A DNA stretch of 64,000 bases, taken from Actinacidiphila yanglinensis. Its GTDB lineage: Bacteria; Actinomycetota; Actinomycetes; Streptomycetales; Streptomycetaceae. Position numbers and translations under genes: made by a program. Below are positions 24,169 to 32,414 of the stretch, piece by piece. Below the pieces are notes generated by a model, which searched no databases, was not told where the DNA came from, and saw only the letters and a list, made by a program, of their open reading frames with translations. Every line of letters starts with the position of its first letter. Positions within the stretch are counted from its first letter, which is position 1. The stretch is taken from the NCBI RefSeq assembly GCF_900107965.1, contig NZ_FNVU01000010.1:62001-126000 (forward strand), read 5' to 3'.

Positions 24169-24513
24169 TCAGTCCCTCAGGGTCTCGCCCTGGGGGTCGT
24201 AGCAGACCAGCCCATGTTCGCGAGCCAGGGCAGCGGCATACTCGGAGACCTCCTCCGCCCTGCGGTAGGACATGAGCAGGTAGACGATCGGACCCGCGGC
24301 CTCGTCCATGACGGGGGGCGACGCCCAGGGGCTGCCGGGGGCGTCCTCCGGATAGCGTTCGACAAGGGCGTTGACGTACGCCTCGATGCGCGGTGACGGT
24401 TCCGTGGGTGTGTCGTCCGATTCGAGGTAACGCTCGGAGAGCTCGTCGAAGAGGGCTCCCGCCTCCTCGTCGAGTGGCTGCTCCCCGTCCCATACGGCCA
24501 GGTCATAGGTCAT
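24169..24513 (-). CDS. Conserved Streptomyces hypothetical protein
   Basis: 114 residues from ATG 24513 (MTYDLAVWDGEQP); the open frame runs far upstream but only this part is protein-like. Acidic, no membrane segment; contains YVNALVERYPED and PIVYLLMSYRRAEEVSEY. Short acidic proteins starting MxYDLAVWEG recur in Streptomyces, often as neighbours of other immunity-like genes. Likely an immunity or regulator-interacting protein, but no activity can be claimed. Confidence 0.7.
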   Translation of the reverse strand: MTYDLAVWDGEQPLDEEAGALFDELSERYLESDDTPTEPSPRIEAYVNALVERYPEDAPGSPWASPPVMDEAAGPIVYLLMSYRRAEEVSEYAAALAREHGLVCYDPQGETLRD

Positions 24514-24653
24514 GCACGGATCGTCGCAGGTGCCGACGTGGTCGACGTCGCCGCCTCCCAGGCGCTGACCTGGTGCCGTATCAAGCAACGCCTCGTTTGG
24601 CGGGACGGACGGGGCCAGCCGGCTGTTGCATGCGGTCCGCGTAGTCTCGCGGC

Positions 24654-25037
24654 ATGCATGCGCATCTGAGCTTCGACAACCCTCCCCCGCTGCCCCACGA
24701 GGTGGTGGCCGAGGTGCTGGAGCGGGCTCTGCATGACCGTTCCGCGGAGGGCGAGGCGGCGGGAGTCCTGGTCGGGATCGCGTTGAACGACGACGACGCG
24801 GAGTTCGTCGAGCATTGGTGCCTGCAAGTCGGGACACGGGCGGTGCCGGGTAGTCCGCTGCTCGGGCTGGCCGGCCTCTGTTTGGGGCACACTGCTCGGC
24901 GCTTCGGACGTCTCGGGGATGAGGCCCTGGCGCTGGCACGGTCACTGGCAGCGCGGGCTGACACGGACCCGGAGGACGTCGACGGTCGGGCTCTCGACGG
25001 ATACGACGATGTGCGGAGCTTCCTGCACCTGTGGTGA
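24654..25037 (+). CDS. Hypothetical protein, immunity-like
   Basis: 127 residues, ATG 24654. All-helical, acidic: LSFDNPPPLPHEVVAEVLER at the start, then LGLAGLCLGHTARRFGRL and a C-terminal YDDVRSFLHLW. Length and composition resemble small immunity proteins of polymorphic-toxin loci, but I see no toxin gene. Divergent from the preceding hypothetical protein. Real gene by codon bias; function unknown. Confidence 0.6.
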   Translation: MHAHLSFDNPPPLPHEVVAEVLERALHDRSAEGEAAGVLVGIALNDDDAEFVEHWCLQVGTRAVPGSPLLGLAGLCLGHTARRFGRLGDEALALARSLAARADTDPEDVDGRALDGYDDVRSFLHLW

Positions 25038-25409
25038 CGCTGCGTGCCGCTGTCCCGGATGAGGCCACGGTGACCCCGTTCACGAGGGTGGGCGGAGGGT
25101 TTCGGGGCGTAGGACCGTTCGGAACCGGTCCAGGCGGGCCGGTCGGCGTGAGGGTGCGTTCGGGCGAGTCCGCGACGGCCATGAGCCCGTCCGCGGCGCC
25201 CGGAAAACACCGCTCGGGTGGCGCCTGGAAAGGTCCGCGACGGCTTTCTGCGGTGTCTCCGAATGCCTTTCCCCGTGCCGCGTCAGGAGTCCGTGCCGTG
25301 TCCGCCGGTCGTCCGTGTGGCGGGCCGCACTCGCTTCTGTACGGAGAGGACCCGCTCGCTCTCCGGTCCGTTCCGGCTCTACCGTCTCCGTCTCGGAAGG
25401 GGGCAGGAC
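25038..25409. other. Gap without a recognisable gene
   Basis: About 370 bases between two plus-strand genes. It is GC-rich with arginine-heavy frames only; it must hold the promoter of the adenosine-deaminase-like gene, but I see no clear -10/-35 pair, riboswitch or repeat. Confidence 0.5.
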
Positions 25410-26465
25410 ATGGGTGAATCCGGCGGTGGCAGCGGGGACAGTACGGCGGTCCGGGGCGTCATCCCCGAGGTGCGGCTGCTGCCCAAGGGAGAACTGCACC
25501 TCCACCTTCTGGCGGCGATGCGCCCGGCCACGTTGGCCGAGTTGGCATCGGACGCCGGACGCGAGGCCCCCGACCCGCGTGGCTTCCGTACGTTCGACGA
25601 GTTCCAGGAGGTCTACGCCGCCGCATTCGAGGCGACCTCGGAGAAGCCGGCGAACCTGTCACGCGTGGTGGGCTAGATGGTGGCTGATGTGGCCGCCGAC
25701 GGCGGGGTCTGGGTCCAGCCGCACTTCGACCCGCGTTCGTACGCACATTTCGGCGCGCCGGAGGAGGTGCTGGACCTGGTGATCGACGCCGGGCGGCAAG
25801 CCGGTGCGGTCCACGGAGTCGGGTTCGGCCTCACCCTCGCGGTCTCCCGCCATGGAAGCCCCGAGGACGCCGTTCACCTCGCGCGTCTGGCCGCCCGAAA
25901 CGCCGGACGGGGAGTCCACGCCTTGGGGCTGACCGGTCACGAACAGGCCCGTGGAGCCGAGGACTTCGTCGAAGCCTTCATCATCGCCAGGGCCGCCGGG
26001 CTGACGTGCGCCCCGCATGCGGGCGAACTGTCCGGTCCCGAGAGCGTCCGCGCAGCCGTCGTCCACCTCGGCGCCACCCGTATCGCGCACGGCATCCGCG
26101 CCGCGGAGGACCCCGCGCTCCTGGAGTTCCTGGTCGAGCGCTGCGTCTCCCTGGACGTCTGCCTGACGTCCAACCGGATCCTGGGAGTTGTCCCCGACCT
26201 GTCCCAACACCCGCTGCCCCGCCTGCTGGACGCGGGACTGCGCTGCTCCCTGGGGACCGACGACCCGCTGATGTTCGGGGCTTCGCTCACGGACGAGTAC
26301 GAGATCGCGCGCGCGACCCTGGGACTCACCGACCCGCAACTCGCCGCGATCGCTCGTACGTCGATCGAGACCAGCGATGCGCCGGCCGAACTGATCGCGG
26401 CAGCCGTCGCCCGTATCGGCGAATGGACGGCACCGGACGAACGGAGCGAGACCGTTGCCGGGTGA
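25410..26465 (+). pseudogene. Adenosine deaminase family gene split by an in-frame TAG
   Basis: The single frame 25410-26465 encodes an adenosine deaminase-like protein of 351 residues interrupted by TAG at 25674-25676. The first part has the metal-binding HLH (KGELHLHL); the second part, opening with an ATG directly after the stop, has the later His/Glu pair (CAPHAGE), a metal His in GATRIAHGI, a further segment at SLDVCLTSN and the final metal Asp in GTDDPLMFG. All other catalytic elements are intact, so the lesion looks recent. TAGATGG would allow re-initiation and two polypeptides. Intact family members have a Glu-Met here (GAG to TAG is a one-base change). ATG 25410 has GGAAGGGGG upstream. 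Confidence 0.8.
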
Positions 26466-26477
26466 CCGCCGACCGTT

Positions 26478-27500
26478 CTAGAACCGGTCCAGGCGGCAAC
26501 CCGCCAGCGCCGACTCCACGGTTCCCTCGACCAACTCCCGTGCGACCAGGCGCCCCACGGCCGCGGCGAGGGTGACCGCCGCGTGCGTCACGGCCACGTA
26601 GAGGCCGGGGACCTCGGCGACCGGGCCGATGATCGGCTCGCCGTCGACCGGCATGGGGCGCGGCCCGATACGGGTGCTGAGCAACTCCACGCTCTCGGCG
26701 CCGCGGAAGGTGGACCGGACGGCGGCGAGGGTGCATTCGCGCGAGTCCGCGGCGGCGATCAACCGGTCCGCGGCGACCTGCCGGAGATCGAAGTCCTCGG
26801 TGTTGACCACGGTACGGACCAGTCCGGCCGGGGCGCAGAACCGGAACAGCGGCGACGGCGACGCTTCGACCGGTACGTGCACGCCGAGCTGCGCGCCCAA
26901 CGCGGCCGTGGCAACTCCCGCCGCCAGCACCACTGTTGTGCCGGGGAGAAGTCCTGCTGGCGTTTCGACCCCGGCGATCCGGCCTTCTCGGTCCCGGCGG
27001 ATCGCGGTGACCGGTGTATCCGGATGGACCCGCGCTCCATGGGTGCGGGCGGCCCCTGCCAGTCGCTCGGTCACGCGCACCGAGTCGACGGCGCCGTCGT
27101 CCGGCGCCCAGACGGCCCACTCCGGCGGCTCCTGGAGCGCGGGCTCCAGCCTTGCCGCGGTGGCGGCGTCCACGATCGTCTGCCCGGGCCCGGCGTCCGG
27201 TGCACCGCCGTCCCTTCGCCAGCTCAGCGAGCCGGACCAGGTCACCGGGAGCCCCGGCACCTCGGCTTCGAGCCGGCGGTACTCCGCCGTCGCGGTGTAG
27301 CGCAGAGCGGCGGCCGGCCCGCGACGTACGCCCGACGCTCCGATCCAGGCGAACGAGTCCGCCGTCACCCCGCCGCCCGGCTGCCCGGCGTCGACCAACG
27401 TCACCCCGGCCCCCGCACGGGCAGCGTGATAGGCCACCGACGCACCGAGGATGCCGGCGCCGACGACGATCACGTCCCTGCTCACCAGTGGGCTCGACAC
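26478..27500 (-). CDS. FAD-dependent oxidoreductase, D-amino-acid-oxidase-like
   Basis: 340 residues from GTG 27500, chosen because AGGG lies eight bases upstream and the nucleotide-binding motif then sits at residues 8-22 (RDVIVVGAGILGASVAYHA). The DAO fold continues with a second dinucleotide element near 230 and ends with RPMPVDGEPIIGPVAEVPGL, the conserved product-exit segment. Family members oxidise amines or amino acids (glycine, sarcosine, D-amino acids). Convergent with the deaminase gene, ending 12 bases after it; no obvious pathway link. An IS5 relic lies 80 bases upstream, so its promoter may be altered. Confidence 0.88.
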   Translation of the reverse strand: MSSPLVSRDVIVVGAGILGASVAYHAARAGAGVTLVDAGQPGGGVTADSFAWIGASGVRRGPAAALRYTATAEYRRLEAEVPGLPVTWSGSLSWRRDGGAPDAGPGQTIVDAATAARLEPALQEPPEWAVWAPDDGAVDSVRVTERLAGAARTHGARVHPDTPVTAIRRDREGRIAGVETPAGLLPGTTVVLAAGVATAALGAQLGVHVPVEASPSPLFRFCAPAGLVRTVVNTEDFDLRQVAADRLIAAADSRECTLAAVRSTFRGAESVELLSTRIGPRPMPVDGEPIIGPVAEVPGLYVAVTHAAVTLAAAVGRLVARELVEGTVESALAGCRLDRF

Positions 27501-27580
27501 GCGCACGACCCTAGCCGCCGCGGAGTCCGCCCGCGCGGCATTAAAGGCCCGGCCCGGCGAAGGGGCCGGTCTGCGGCTTC

Positions 27581-27819
27581 CCCCCGCAGATGGCTCCGAA
27601 AGAAGGGCATCCGCCACCGCATCGCCCGTAAGAGCATCGAGTCGTCCACCGGATCGGGCCGCCTCGCTGGGTCGCCGCGAGGAGAGTTTCCTGGCCGGCC
27701 GGATGCCGTCGCTTGCACCACCGCTACGGACGTAAGGCCGAGCACTTCCTTGCCTTCGTCGGTACAGCCGCAGCCTTCATCAACTACCGCCGACTCAGGA
27801 CTTGGACGACAGCGACTAG
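27581..27819 (+). pseudogene. IS5-type transposase C-terminal relic
   Basis: Fragments in different frames read WLRKKGIRHRIARKSIESS, then LHHRYGRKAEHFLAFVGTAA and FINYRRL, the C-terminal third of an IS5-family (ISL2-like) transposase including the conserved Arg-Tyr near the last catalytic Glu. Frameshifts and missing N-terminus show that it is decayed. No terminal repeats recognised. Confidence 0.7.
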
Positions 27820-27897
27820 GGTCTGGGGCGACATCGCGTGCCGGTCACCGGCTGGGTGAGGCATGGAGGTGTCGGGACATGCCTTCGGAGGCATTCC

Positions 27898-28287
27898 TTG
27901 TCAGTCGAGTTGAACCACACGATCGTCCACGCCCGGGACAACCGGGAGTCCGCAGAATTCTTCGCGAGCCTGCTCAGTCTTGAGATCACCGCCGAGTGGG
28001 GCCCGTTCATCGCGGTCGACCTGAGCAATGGCGTCACTCTGGACTTCGCCACGATCCCTGCGGACAGCATCACCCCCCAGCACTACGCCTTCCTGGTCTC
28101 CGAGGAGGAGTTCGACGCGGCGTACGCGCGGATCAGGGAGCGCGGCATCGAGCACTACGCCGACCCCCACCGGAAGCAGCCCGGCATGATCAACCACAAC
28201 GATGGTGGCCGCGGCGTGTACTTCATGGACCCGGCGGGCCACGCCATGGAACTCATCACCGTGCCGTACGGCGGCTGGACCTCGTAA
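27898..28287 (+). CDS. VOC family protein
   Basis: 129 residues from TTG 27898, with GGAGG seven bases upstream. Typical opening SVELNHTIVHARDNRESAEF, metal-ligand type His at residue 7, a hydrophobic core ITPQHYAFLVS and an end HAMELITVPYGGW close to glyoxalase/bleomycin-resistance proteins. GVYFMDPAGHAMEL carries the conserved second-half Glu. No paired regulator; a strong hairpin follows 10 bases after the stop. Likely a small-molecule binding or isomerising enzyme, substrate unknown. Confidence 0.85.
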   Translation: MSVELNHTIVHARDNRESAEFFASLLSLEITAEWGPFIAVDLSNGVTLDFATIPADSITPQHYAFLVSEEEFDAAYARIRERGIEHYADPHRKQPGMINHNDGGRGVYFMDPAGHAMELITVPYGGWTS

Positions 28288-28297
28288 CCCCATGCAC

Positions 28298-28332
28298 CGA
28301 GGGCCGCACCCCAGCGAGGAGTGCGGCCCTCG
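28298..28332 (+). terminator. Hairpin after the VOC gene
   Basis: CGAGGGCCGCAC (28298-28309) pairs perfectly with GTGCGGCCCTCG (28321-28332) around an eleven-base loop, 11 bases after the stop. No T-run, usual in Streptomyces. It insulates the next module. Confidence 0.8.
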
Positions 28333-28420
28333 CCCGGGCGCGCGGGCGCAAGTTCCTCCAGCTGTCGGAGCCCCGCCGATAGAGTGGGTGGTCAACGGCG
28401 GGCGTGGCGACGGGGGCGGG

Positions 28421-28855
28421 ATGGCCGTGGGCGGGACTGTGCGACTTGTGGTGGCAGGCGCGGCCGATGTGGATACCGACGAACTCGAAACCCTCACGGC
28501 GCAGTTGAGGCGACGCCTCCTCGAACTCGACGTCGACGACGTGCGGTTGGCGCGTTCCGATGGGCCCGTGCCGGACGGGGCGAAGCCGGGGGAGCTCTTG
28601 AGTGTCGGAGTGCTCGCCGTCACGCTCGCGCCGGCGGTGATCCGCCCCGTGCTGCGGCTGGTGGAGGCGTGGATGACAAGCCGTCCGGTCCGGACGGTCA
28701 CGGTGGAGTGGGACGGCCGTACGCTCGAACTCGGAGCGGCCACCCCGGAGCAGCAGGAGCGGCTGCTGACCGCCTTCCTGGAGGGTGGCCGGGCGCCGTC
28801 CGACGTCTCGTCGGCCACTTCCGAGGAACCGCCGGCGCGGGACCAGCGCGCATGA
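28421..28855 (+). CDS. EACC1-like effector-associated membrane protein
   Basis: 144 residues, ATG 28421. An N-terminal beta-alpha unit (VRLVVAGAADVDTDELETL) is followed by an acidic stretch, then a hydrophobic segment (residues about 59-84, LSVGVLAVTLAPAVIRPVLR) and a beta hairpin TVTVEWDGRTLELGA. This layout matches the effector-associated constant component EACC1 of actinobacterial conflict systems: a small membrane-associated protein encoded directly before a protease or other effector. The stop overlaps the ATG of the caspase gene (ATGA), so the two are made together. Assignment rests on architecture and context, so it is moderate. Confidence 0.75.
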   Translation: MAVGGTVRLVVAGAADVDTDELETLTAQLRRRLLELDVDDVRLARSDGPVPDGAKPGELLSVGVLAVTLAPAVIRPVLRLVEAWMTSRPVRTVTVEWDGRTLELGAATPEQQERLLTAFLEGGRAPSDVSSATSEEPPARDQRA

Positions 28856-30345
28856 CGGACTCCACGCCGGGGTCGGGGCGTCGGGAGGCGCTGCTGATCG
28901 CGACGGGCCGCTACGACAACAGGTCCTTCAAGGCGCTGCGTTCCCCGGGTCAGGACAGCGCCCGGCTCGCCGCCGTCCTCGCCGACCGGAACATCGGCGG
29001 CTTCCGCACCCAGCGGGTCAGCAACGCCTCCGCGCACCGGGTGTTGCGCGCGATCGAGGGGTTCTTCCAGAACCGCAGTCGCAACGACCTGCTCCTGCTG
29101 CACATCTCGTGCCACGGCATCAAGGACGACGAGGACGGCTCCCTCTACTTCGCGGCACGCGACACCGACAGGGACCTGCTGGCGTCCACGGCCGTCCCGG
29201 CGTCCTTCCTGCGCGAACGGATGGACCGCTGCCGGGCCAGCATCGTGCTGCTGCTGGACTGCTGCTACAGCGGGGCGTTCCTGCCGGGCATGAAGGGCGA
29301 CGACCGGGTGCACGTACAAGACGATCTCGGCGGCCACGGCAGGGCGGTGCTGACCGCGACCAGCCGCACCGAGTACGCGTGGGAGGGCGGGCAGTTGAAG
29401 ACCGGCGAACCGGTACCCTCCCGTTTCACCGGGGCGATCATCGAGGGCCTGTCCACGGGTGCGGCGGACAGCGACGGCGACGGCCGCATCACGGTGACCG
29501 AGCTGTACGACTACGTGTATGAGACCCTGCAACGCGCGGGGGTGAAGCAGTCACCGCGGATGTGGGCGGACCTGGAGTACCAGGTCATGATCGCCCGGGC
29601 GGCGGGACCGGCGGGGGCGGGAAGGACTCGGCGGGCGCGGCAGACCGTGCCCCCTGCGGAGGCTCCACCGCTTCCGTCGGACCCACCGCCTGCGTCGGAC
29701 CCGCTGCTCCCCTCGGACGTACTGCCCCCGTACTACGCCCCGCAGGAGACGAACCCGGGGGCGTCGGCGGCAGGGGAATTCCTCGCGGGTTACCTCGGGC
29801 GGGACGAGCTGATCCAACTGCCCCTGAATCTGGTCGAGATGGCGCAGGGCACGGTGAAGGACGTCCACGTGGACACGTGGATCCTCTGCCCGGAGTGCAA
29901 GGGCTCCGGGTGGGGGAGATGGGAGATCCTGTCCTGCTCCCACTGCTACAAGGGCGACCAGGGCCGCGCCCGCGGCCGGCGCACCCTCACCATCAAAGTG
30001 CCCGCCGGTGTCGAGAAGGGCACGCGCGTCCGGTTCAGGGGGAAGGGGGCGATCGGTCGCCCCAACGCACCGGCGGGAGACCTGTACGTCGAGATCGAGG
30101 AGATCCCGCACGACGACTTCCAGCGCATCGGCCACGACCTCTACGGCCGGCTGTTCCTGAGCCCGTGGGAGGCGTCGAACGGAGGCACCTTCCCCTTCGA
30201 GACCCTGCTGGACGGTCCGAGGCATCTCGTCATCCCGCCGGGTGTCCCCGACGGACAGTTCTACCGCCTGCGGAAGCTCGGCGTCAGGCACCTCAGCGGC
30301 GGCGACCGGGGCGACCTCCTGATCCGCGTGCACATCCGCGACTGA
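28852..30345 (+). CDS. Caspase-like protease (EACC1-associated type) fused to DnaJ C-terminal substrate-binding domains
   Basis: 497 residues in three parts. Residues 11-245 are a caspase/metacaspase (C14) domain: strand ALLIATGRYDN, catalytic His88 in HISCHG, catalytic Cys138 in LLLDCCYSG. A perfect EF-hand-type loop DSDGDGRITVTE occupies 206-217, as in many calcium-dependent bacterial metacaspases. A Pro-rich linker (255-310) leads to a DnaJ-like end: zinc-type CPECKGSG (346-353) and CSHC (362-365), then beta-domains with LTIKVPAGVEKGTRVRFRGK and HLVIPPGVPDGQFYRL. There is no J domain, so it would not recruit Hsp70 by itself. Coupled to the EACC1-like gene. Likely a self-activating effector that recognises unfolded or bound protein through the DnaJ part; targets unknown. 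Confidence 0.9.
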   Translation: MTDSTPGSGRREALLIATGRYDNRSFKALRSPGQDSARLAAVLADRNIGGFRTQRVSNASAHRVLRAIEGFFQNRSRNDLLLLHISCHGIKDDEDGSLYFAARDTDRDLLASTAVPASFLRERMDRCRASIVLLLDCCYSGAFLPGMKGDDRVHVQDDLGGHGRAVLTATSRTEYAWEGGQLKTGEPVPSRFTGAIIEGLSTGAADSDGDGRITVTELYDYVYETLQRAGVKQSPRMWADLEYQVMIARAAGPAGAGRTRRARQTVPPAEAPPLPSDPPPASDPLLPSDVLPPYYAPQETNPGASAAGEFLAGYLGRDELIQLPLNLVEMAQGTVKDVHVDTWILCPECKGSGWGRWEILSCSHCYKGDQGRARGRRTLTIKVPAGVEKGTRVRFRGKGAIGRPNAPAGDLYVEIEEIPHDDFQRIGHDLYGRLFLSPWEASNGGTFPFETLLDGPRHLVIPPGVPDGQFYRLRKLGVRHLSGGDRGDLLIRVHIRD

Positions 30346-30389
30346 CCGGCCCGCCGCGCCCCGAACTCCGTCTCGCCGCAGCGTTTCTG

Positions 30390-30428
30390 CTCACCGAGTG
30401 GAGATCTCTTCTCCTCACTGAGCGGAGA
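30390..30428. terminator. Convergent intergenic region with direct repeats and weak hairpin
   Basis: CTCACCGAGTGGAGA (30390-30404) is repeated as CTCACTGAGCGGAGA (30414-30428), 13 of 15 identical. Between them GGAGATCTCTTCTCC can fold. It overlaps the 3' end of the HxlR gene, between it and the caspase stop, so it may serve as a shared weak terminator. Confidence 0.45.
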
Positions 30429-30867
30429 CCTTGCGTACGGTCGTGTCCTCGGGGCCCACCCGGCGCCCGTCCGACGCCAGCACCTCCAGCGGGCGAAGGT
30501 GCCGACCCTGCTGGCGGTCGACCAGCTCCGAGTGCGGTTCGCCCGGGGCGAAGGAGTTCTGCTCTCCCCACTGCCGCAGCGCCACGATGACGGGGAAGAG
30601 CGCCTTGCCCTTCGGAGTCAGTGCGTATTCGCGGTAGGCGCTGCCGTCCGAGGCGGGAACGGATTCGAGGACGCCCCCGTCGATCAGGGCGCGCAGGCGC
30701 GCGGCGAGGATGTTCTTCGCCACGCCGAGGCTGCGCTGGAACTCCCCGAAGCGGCGGCTCCCGTCGAAGGCGTCCCGCACGATCAGCAGGGACCACCAGT
30801 CCCCGATCGCGTCGACCGACCGGGCGACGGGACATTCGCTGCCGTCGAACCGCGTCCTGCTCACCAT
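30415..30867 (-). CDS. HxlR family transcriptional regulator
   Basis: 150 residues. CPVARSVDAIGDWWSLLIVR at about residues 12-31 is the defining HxlR start with the conserved Cys12 and WSLLILR-type helix; the winged helix follows (FGEFQRSLGVAKNILAARLR, then YREYALTPKGKAL). HxlR proteins repress or activate detoxification genes and may sense through the cysteine. It is divergent from an MFS transporter gene, with a 19-base inverted repeat between them. C-terminal 45 residues are non-conserved. Strong family call. Confidence 0.9.
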   Translation of the reverse strand: MVSRTRFDGSECPVARSVDAIGDWWSLLIVRDAFDGSRRFGEFQRSLGVAKNILAARLRALIDGGVLESVPASDGSAYREYALTPKGKALFPVIVALRQWGEQNSFAPGEPHSELVDRQQGRHLRPLEVLASDGRRVGPEDTTVRKVSAQ

Positions 30868-30888
30868 GGCGTGCCTCGCTCTCCCACT

Positions 30889-30944
30889 GGTTGCAACATG
30901 CTACCAGAACGAGCTACGGTCGCCTCTGGTAGCAAGATGCAACC
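30889..30944. promoter_or_regulatory. Long inverted repeat between HxlR and MFS genes
   Basis: GGTTGCAACATGCTACCAG (30889-30907) and CTGGTAGCAAGATGCAACC (30926-30944) are reverse complements at 17 of 19 positions with an 18-base spacer. The spacing of the arms and the position before the divergent starts suit two bound HxlR dimers. Confidence 0.75.
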
Positions 30945-30964
30945 GGGTTGCGGGAGGGATGCTG

Positions 30965-32323
30965 ATGAACGGAGACGGTGAGCGCGTGACGGGAGGGGGC
31001 GTGACGCGGAGGGCCGTGAGACGGCCGACCGGAGCTGTACCCACGGAGGCCGTACCCCCCGAGGCCGTACCCCCCGAGGCCGGGCCGACCGGGGCCCGAC
31101 GCGGGGAGGCCGCCGCGCCCGGCCTGTCCCGTGGCCTCGTCATCCTCTTCGCCGTCGCCTGCGGGGCGGCGGTGGCGAACGTCTACTTCTCCCAGCCCCT
31201 CCTGGTGACCATCGGCCACGACCTCGCCATCGGCCCGGCGCTCGTCGGCAGCGTGGTCACCCTCACGCAGGTCGGATACGGGCTCGGACTCCTCTTCCTC
31301 GTGCCGCTGGGCGACGTGGCCGACCGCAGGCGGCTCATCGTCGCTCACCTGCTGTTCCTGGTGGTGGCGCTGGCCGTGGTGGCCACCGCCCGCACCGCGG
31401 CGGTCCTGCTCGTGGGCATGGCCGCGACGGGGATGCTGGCGGTCGTCACGCAGACGCTGGTGGCCTTCGCGGCATCACTCGCCCCTCCCGCCGGGCGCGG
31501 ACGGGTCGTCGGTGTGGTCACCAGCGGCGTGGTCGTCGGAATCCTGCTCGCCCGCACCGCATCCGGCCTCCTCGCCGACCTCGCCGGCTGGCGCTCCGTC
31601 TACCTCGCCTCGGCGACCCTCACCGCGCTGCTCGCGCTGGTCCTGTACCGCGTGCTGCCGCGCCGCGGTGACGCTCCGCCGACGGCCCTGCGTTACGGAC
31701 AGCTGCTGCGCTCCACGATCGCCCTGTTCACCTGTGAACGGCTACTGCGGATCCGGGCGTTGCTCGGTCTGCTGATCTTCGCCGCGTTCAGCACCCTGTG
31801 GAGCAGCGTGGCCCTACCGCTGAGCGGGGCCCCGTACTTCCTGTCCCACAGCGAGATCGGGGCGTTCGGGCTGATCGGTGTCGCCGGCGCCCTCGCCGCG
31901 AACGCCGCGGGCCGCCTGAACGACCGGGGGCTCTCCCGGCGGACCACCGGAATCGCCCTGGCACTCCTCGCCGCCTCGTGGCTGCCCTTGGCCTTCACCC
32001 GCAGCTCGCTCTGGGCCCTGGCGGCCGGGGTGATCCTGCTCGACCTCGCCGTGCAGGCGGTCCACGTCACCAACCAGACCCTGATCTACGCGCTGCACCC
32101 GGAAGCGGGCAGCCGGCTGATCGGCGGATACATGGTCTTCTACTCGATCGGCAGCGCCACCGGCGCCCTCGCCGCGACCTCCCTCTACGCGGTAGCCGGC
32201 TGGGGCGCGGTGTGCGCCTTGGGTGCGGCATTCAGCGTCCTCGGCCTCGCCGTGTGGGTGTTCACGCGCGACGGCGCGCCCGAACACCCGGCCGCCAAGG
32301 GCACATTTCGCAGCGGGAGTTGA
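30965..32323 (+). CDS. MFS transporter, 12-helix
   Basis: 452 residues from ATG 30965 (GGAGG eight bases upstream); another ATG lies at 30959. A proline/glutamate-rich cytoplasmic tail with a tandem DNA repeat (15 bases, 31046-31075, giving VPPEA units) precedes twelve hydrophobic helices. Motif A-like LGDVADRRRLI lies after helix 2 and the family is the DHA1-type arabinose/chloramphenicol-efflux group. Divergent from an HxlR regulator, which probably controls it. Efflux of a toxic compound is likely; substrate unknown. Confidence 0.9.
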   Translation: MNGDGERVTGGGVTRRAVRRPTGAVPTEAVPPEAVPPEAGPTGARRGEAAAPGLSRGLVILFAVACGAAVANVYFSQPLLVTIGHDLAIGPALVGSVVTLTQVGYGLGLLFLVPLGDVADRRRLIVAHLLFLVVALAVVATARTAAVLLVGMAATGMLAVVTQTLVAFAASLAPPAGRGRVVGVVTSGVVVGILLARTASGLLADLAGWRSVYLASATLTALLALVLYRVLPRRGDAPPTALRYGQLLRSTIALFTCERLLRIRALLGLLIFAAFSTLWSSVALPLSGAPYFLSHSEIGAFGLIGVAGALAANAAGRLNDRGLSRRTTGIALALLAASWLPLAFTRSSLWALAAGVILLDLAVQAVHVTNQTLIYALHPEAGSRLIGGYMVFYSIGSATGALAATSLYAVAGWGAVCALGAAFSVLGLAVWVFTRDGAPEHPAAKGTFRSGS

Positions 32324-32414
32324 CCGTGCTCCATCACGGCAACGCCGCAGGCACGCGTGACGAGTTGCCTCGGCCCGGGCTCTGAACGATGTCAGCGTGC
32401 ACCATGGTGCGGTG

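Noticed and set aside
31046..31075. Tandem 15-base repeat as a mobile or CRISPR-like element
   Set aside because: Two copies only, inside the MFS coding sequence, encoding a VPPEA repeat; a local coding repeat.
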